5,673 nucleotides of DNA from positions 1 to 5,673 of the forward strand of contig SFJA01000089.1 in assembly GCA_004556005.1 (NCBI GenBank), read 5' to 3'. Position 1 is the first letter of the stretch; the number at the start of each line of letters is the position of its first letter. Positions 5,660 to 5,673 of this stretch are shown here, piece after piece. The notes beneath the pieces were generated by a model. The model was not told the origin of the DNA and did not search any database. It saw nothing but the letters and a program-made list of their open reading frames with translations. The DNA is from Bacteroidales bacterium (GTDB taxonomy: Bacteria > Bacteroidota > Bacteroidia > Bacteroidales > UBA932). Both the position numbers and the translations under genes were made by a program.

Positions 5660-5673
5660 AGATCGGAAGAGCA
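5660..5673 (+). other. Illumina TruSeq adapter sequence at the contig end (artefact)
   Basis: The final bases read AGATCGGAAGAGCA, identical to the first 14 bases of the standard Illumina TruSeq read-through adapter. They directly follow the kinase stop codon and three further bases (CTT), and run exactly to the end of the window. This is untrimmed adapter in the assembly rather than genomic DNA, so nothing should be inferred from the kinase's 3' flank. Confidence 0.93.

Noticed and set aside
1..5673. CRISPR arrays, tRNA or rRNA genes, insertion sequences, riboswitches
   Set aside because: No regularly spaced repeats, cloverleaf-like segment, rRNA sequence, transposase frame or long structured leader was seen on either strand.

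Overview
The window looks like a complete short-read contig from a Bacteroidales-type gut or metagenomic bacterium. The protein families, the short A/T-rich gaps with TAnnTTTG-type motifs, and the absence of Shine-Dalgarno sequences all fit Bacteroidota. Genus cannot be read from the sequence. The last 14 bases match the start of the standard Illumina TruSeq adapter, so the right edge is a sequencing or assembly artefact and the biology stops a few bases after the last gene.

Left part (1-435): an A/T-rich accessory segment, about 36% GC by hand count over bases 1-300. It holds the C-terminal end of a RelE/HigB-like (Gp49-type) toxin, a perfect 19-bp inverted repeat that looks like a terminator, and on the minus strand a remnant of the C-terminal part of an AAA-ATPase/PD-(D/E)XK nuclease-type protein. 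The remnant runs towards the toxin and is cut off where the next gene begins. No antitoxin gene follows the toxin.

Right part (436-5656): a tight, four-gene, plus-strand block of visibly higher GC. In order: a WecG/TagA/CpsF-family glycosyltransferase; an exported GH36 alpha-galactosidase with an intact catalytic pair; a NTP_transf_5-type nucleotidyltransferase-like protein; and a GHMP sugar kinase. Gaps are 24, 2 and 8 bases, which suggests one transcription unit.

The kinase would routinely be called galactokinase. Its sugar-binding signature reads R-V-C-P-I-G-A-H-S-D-H, with alanine where galactokinases have glutamate, and it resembles plant galacturonokinase more than GalK along its whole length. 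A reasonable but unproven reading is a glycan salvage and assembly unit: a periplasmic enzyme trims alpha-galactosides, a cytoplasmic kinase activates a galactose-type sugar (possibly galacturonate), and a glycosyltransferase and a nucleotidyltransferase-fold protein act in surface glycan synthesis. No transporter, SusC/SusD pair, epimerase or uridylyltransferase is present, so the pathway cannot be closed from this window alone.
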